64,000 nt of DNA, taken from Dyadobacter psychrotolerans (GTDB lineage Bacteria > Bacteroidota > Bacteroidia > Cytophagales > Spirosomataceae). Both the position numbers and the translations under genes were made by a program. Location of the stretch: positions 496,001 through 560,000 of the forward strand of contig NZ_SMFL01000003.1 in assembly GCF_004349265.1 (NCBI RefSeq). Reading direction: 5' to 3'. This document shows, piece by piece, positions 63,474 to 64,000 of this stretch. A model generated the notes under the pieces. It saw only the letters and a list, made by a program, of their open reading frames with translations. It was not told the origin of the DNA and did no database searches. Numbering within the stretch: position 1 is the first letter of the stretch; every line of letters starts with the position of its first letter.

Positions 63474-63629
63474 TCAGTTCTTTTTATTTTCCAAATCATT
63501 CAACACCTGTATTAACTTGGACATCACGTCCAGTACATCATCAATTTCTTTTTGAGACATGTTCGTTTGGTTGTCTCTCAAATACTGCCGTAATGCGGCA
63601 ATGCGCATCCTGATATCAAAAGTGTTCAT
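63474..63629 (-). CDS. Small helical protein, 51 aa
   Basis: 51 residues, mostly helical and charged (MNTFDIRMRIAALRQYL, then NMSQKEIDDVLDVMSKLIQV and NDLENKKN). No known family. First gene of a two-gene minus-strand unit, 15 bp before the HTH-like gene, and 31 bp downstream of the palindrome at 63661-63679. Start chosen at the ATG 63629; an internal ATG at 63608 also exists. Confidence 0.55.
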   Translation of the reverse strand: MNTFDIRMRIAALRQYLRDNQTNMSQKEIDDVLDVMSKLIQVLNDLENKKN

Positions 63630-63660
63630 GATGAAGTGTGTTGTAACAGTAAGGTAAAAA

Positions 63661-63679
63661 TTGTTTCGTTACGAAACAA
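63661..63679. promoter_or_regulatory. Perfect operator-like palindrome upstream of the small-gene pair
   Basis: TTGTTTCGTTACGAAACAA: 9-bp arms with a single central base, perfectly symmetric. It overlaps a minus-strand TAGATTTG -7-like box (63677-63684), 32 bp before the 51-aa start codon. Placement indicates repression of that transcript, plausibly by the HTH-like product. Confidence 0.65.
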
Positions 63680-63698
63680 ATCTAAACCCCTGAACAAC

Positions 63699-63717
63699 AA
63701 AAAAGCCCGCTAAGGGC
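63699..63717 (-). terminator. Minus-strand terminator between the small genes and the tRNA region
   Basis: On the minus strand GCCC TTAGC GGGC (63705-63717) is followed by six T residues (63699-63704). It lies about 40 bp downstream of the tRNA-like segment at 63764-63800, as if terminating a former tRNA transcript. Confidence 0.65.
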
Positions 63718-63763
63718 GAGCTCATTGGCATTTATTTCATCAAAGTTAGTTAACACTAACTAA

Positions 63764-63800
63764 CACGGTTTAGTGACCCGCAATGGAATTGCCATCGGGG
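63764..63800 (-). other. Degenerate tRNA 3'-end-like segment
   Basis: On the minus strand a segment ending GGGTCACTA carries a T-arm-like hairpin (ATGG/CCAT around CAATT) and shares GTGACCC..A..GGAAT with the 3' end of the tRNA at 63972. Over 27 aligned bases about 16 agree. This could be an attachment-site relic or a decayed tRNA copy; no complete cloverleaf can be drawn. Confidence 0.35.
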
Positions 63801-63909
63801 CACCAGCTGCGCCCAGACAAGCGCGATATGAGACCTGTTTCAACCTATTTCTACCCCCCAAGAATCTGACTTGATCCCAAAATTCCCGGCAAAAACAGAA
63901 AGCAAGGGC

Positions 63910-63938
63910 AAAAAAAAATCGCTCTGAATCAGAGCGAT
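63910..63938 (-). terminator. Intrinsic terminator of the tRNA transcript
   Basis: Minus strand: perfect 9-bp stem ATCGCTCTG/CAGAGCGAT with an ATT loop, followed by nine T residues. It lies 33 bp past the CCA of the tRNA at 63972. Confidence 0.88.
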
Positions 63939-63971
63939 TTAAAAAGTGTTGAACGATGCATACTAGCAACT

Positions 63972-64000
63972 TGGTGACCCATAGGGGAATCGAACCCCTG
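63972..64000 (-). tRNA. tRNA 3' end, truncated by the window edge, isotype unknown
   Basis: Read on the minus strand, the last 29 bases form a T-arm (AGGGG TTCGATT CCCCT), the acceptor 3' strand ATGGGTC, discriminator A and an encoded CCA. The anticodon is outside the window, so the amino acid cannot be assigned. A strong terminator follows at 63910-63938. Confidence 0.9.

Noticed and set aside
63760..63969. Minus-strand frame of 69 codons next to the tRNA
   Set aside because: It runs through the tRNA terminator hairpin and the tRNA-like segment; Cys/Phe-rich composition typical of non-coding reading.
1..64000. CRISPR arrays and insertion sequences
   Set aside because: No regularly spaced repeats and no transposase- or integrase-like frame were found. 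The Gcr-family protein at 21883 is not a credible recombinase by its residues.

Overview
The window looks like chromosomal DNA from a Bacteroidota bacterium of the Cytophagales type; the gene content would fit Dyadobacter or a relative, but no 16S or other species marker is present. Supporting signs are the many secreted proteins whose signal peptides end in A-Q, several TAnnTTTG -7 promoter boxes typical of the phylum, weak Shine-Dalgarno sequences, and families common there (DUF1460, DUF4136, DUF5672-like, YtxH, GH65/PgmB). Coding density is high.

Layout. 1-3.9 kb: the end of a heavy-metal RND efflux operon (adaptor, then CusA/CzcA pump), closed by a 16-bp-stem terminator. 4-6.2 kb: three small minus-strand genes (TonB-like domain protein, TPR protein, predicted beta-barrel). 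6.3-10.8 kb: minus-strand operon rpoN, NtrC-type activator, REC-PAS-histidine kinase, i.e. a complete sigma-54 control set. 11-14.3 kb: a second kinase/response-regulator pair, two small envelope-stress-type genes (YtxH) and an orphan receiver. 14.4-16.7 kb: a large TPR protein. 16.8-21.8 kb: cytoplasmic maltose catabolism (GH65 phosphorylase, beta-phosphoglucomutase, divergent GH13 hydrolase), ending in a long GC-rich hairpin. 21.9-25.9 kb: a membrane protein of the so-called Gcr/SpecificRecomb family, a DUF1460 peptidoglycan amidase-like protein and an MscS channel. 26.1-29.9 kb: response regulator, sensor kinase and SulP anion transporter. 30-35.4 kb: DinB-like protein, DUF4136 lipoprotein with a beta-barrel partner, pheA and parE.

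35.6-53.3 kb is a nearly gapless 17.6-kb surface-polysaccharide operon. It encodes a Wza-like export protein with several SLBB domains, a Wzz-like protein, a Wzm/Wzt ABC transporter with a C-terminal cargo domain, a DegT aminotransferase, a GT-C-like membrane protein, WbqC, a NeuD-like acyltransferase, GT4 and GT2 enzymes, an unusual trio (DxD glycosyltransferase, DUF5672-like protein, DxD-less paralogue), an O-antigen ligase/polymerase-like protein and a membrane acyltransferase. 53.4-55.5 kb holds thioredoxin, a pentapeptide-repeat protein and nagA. 55.5-62 kb holds a B12-binding radical SAM protein, a purple-acid-phosphatase-like enzyme, a ThuA-domain protein and a CocE/S15 hydrolase.

62.2-64 kb has an accessory character: a HicA/HicB toxin-antitoxin pair with a promoter-overlapping palindrome, a very short secreted peptide, two small DNA-binding-like genes behind a perfect operator-like palindrome, a degenerate tRNA 3'-end-like segment, two terminators, and the 3' end of a tRNA gene running off the right edge. 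This looks like the edge of a tRNA-associated variable region. The observations most worth following are the active/inactive glycosyltransferase pair, the Gcr-DUF1460-MscS envelope module and the tRNA-side accessory edge.
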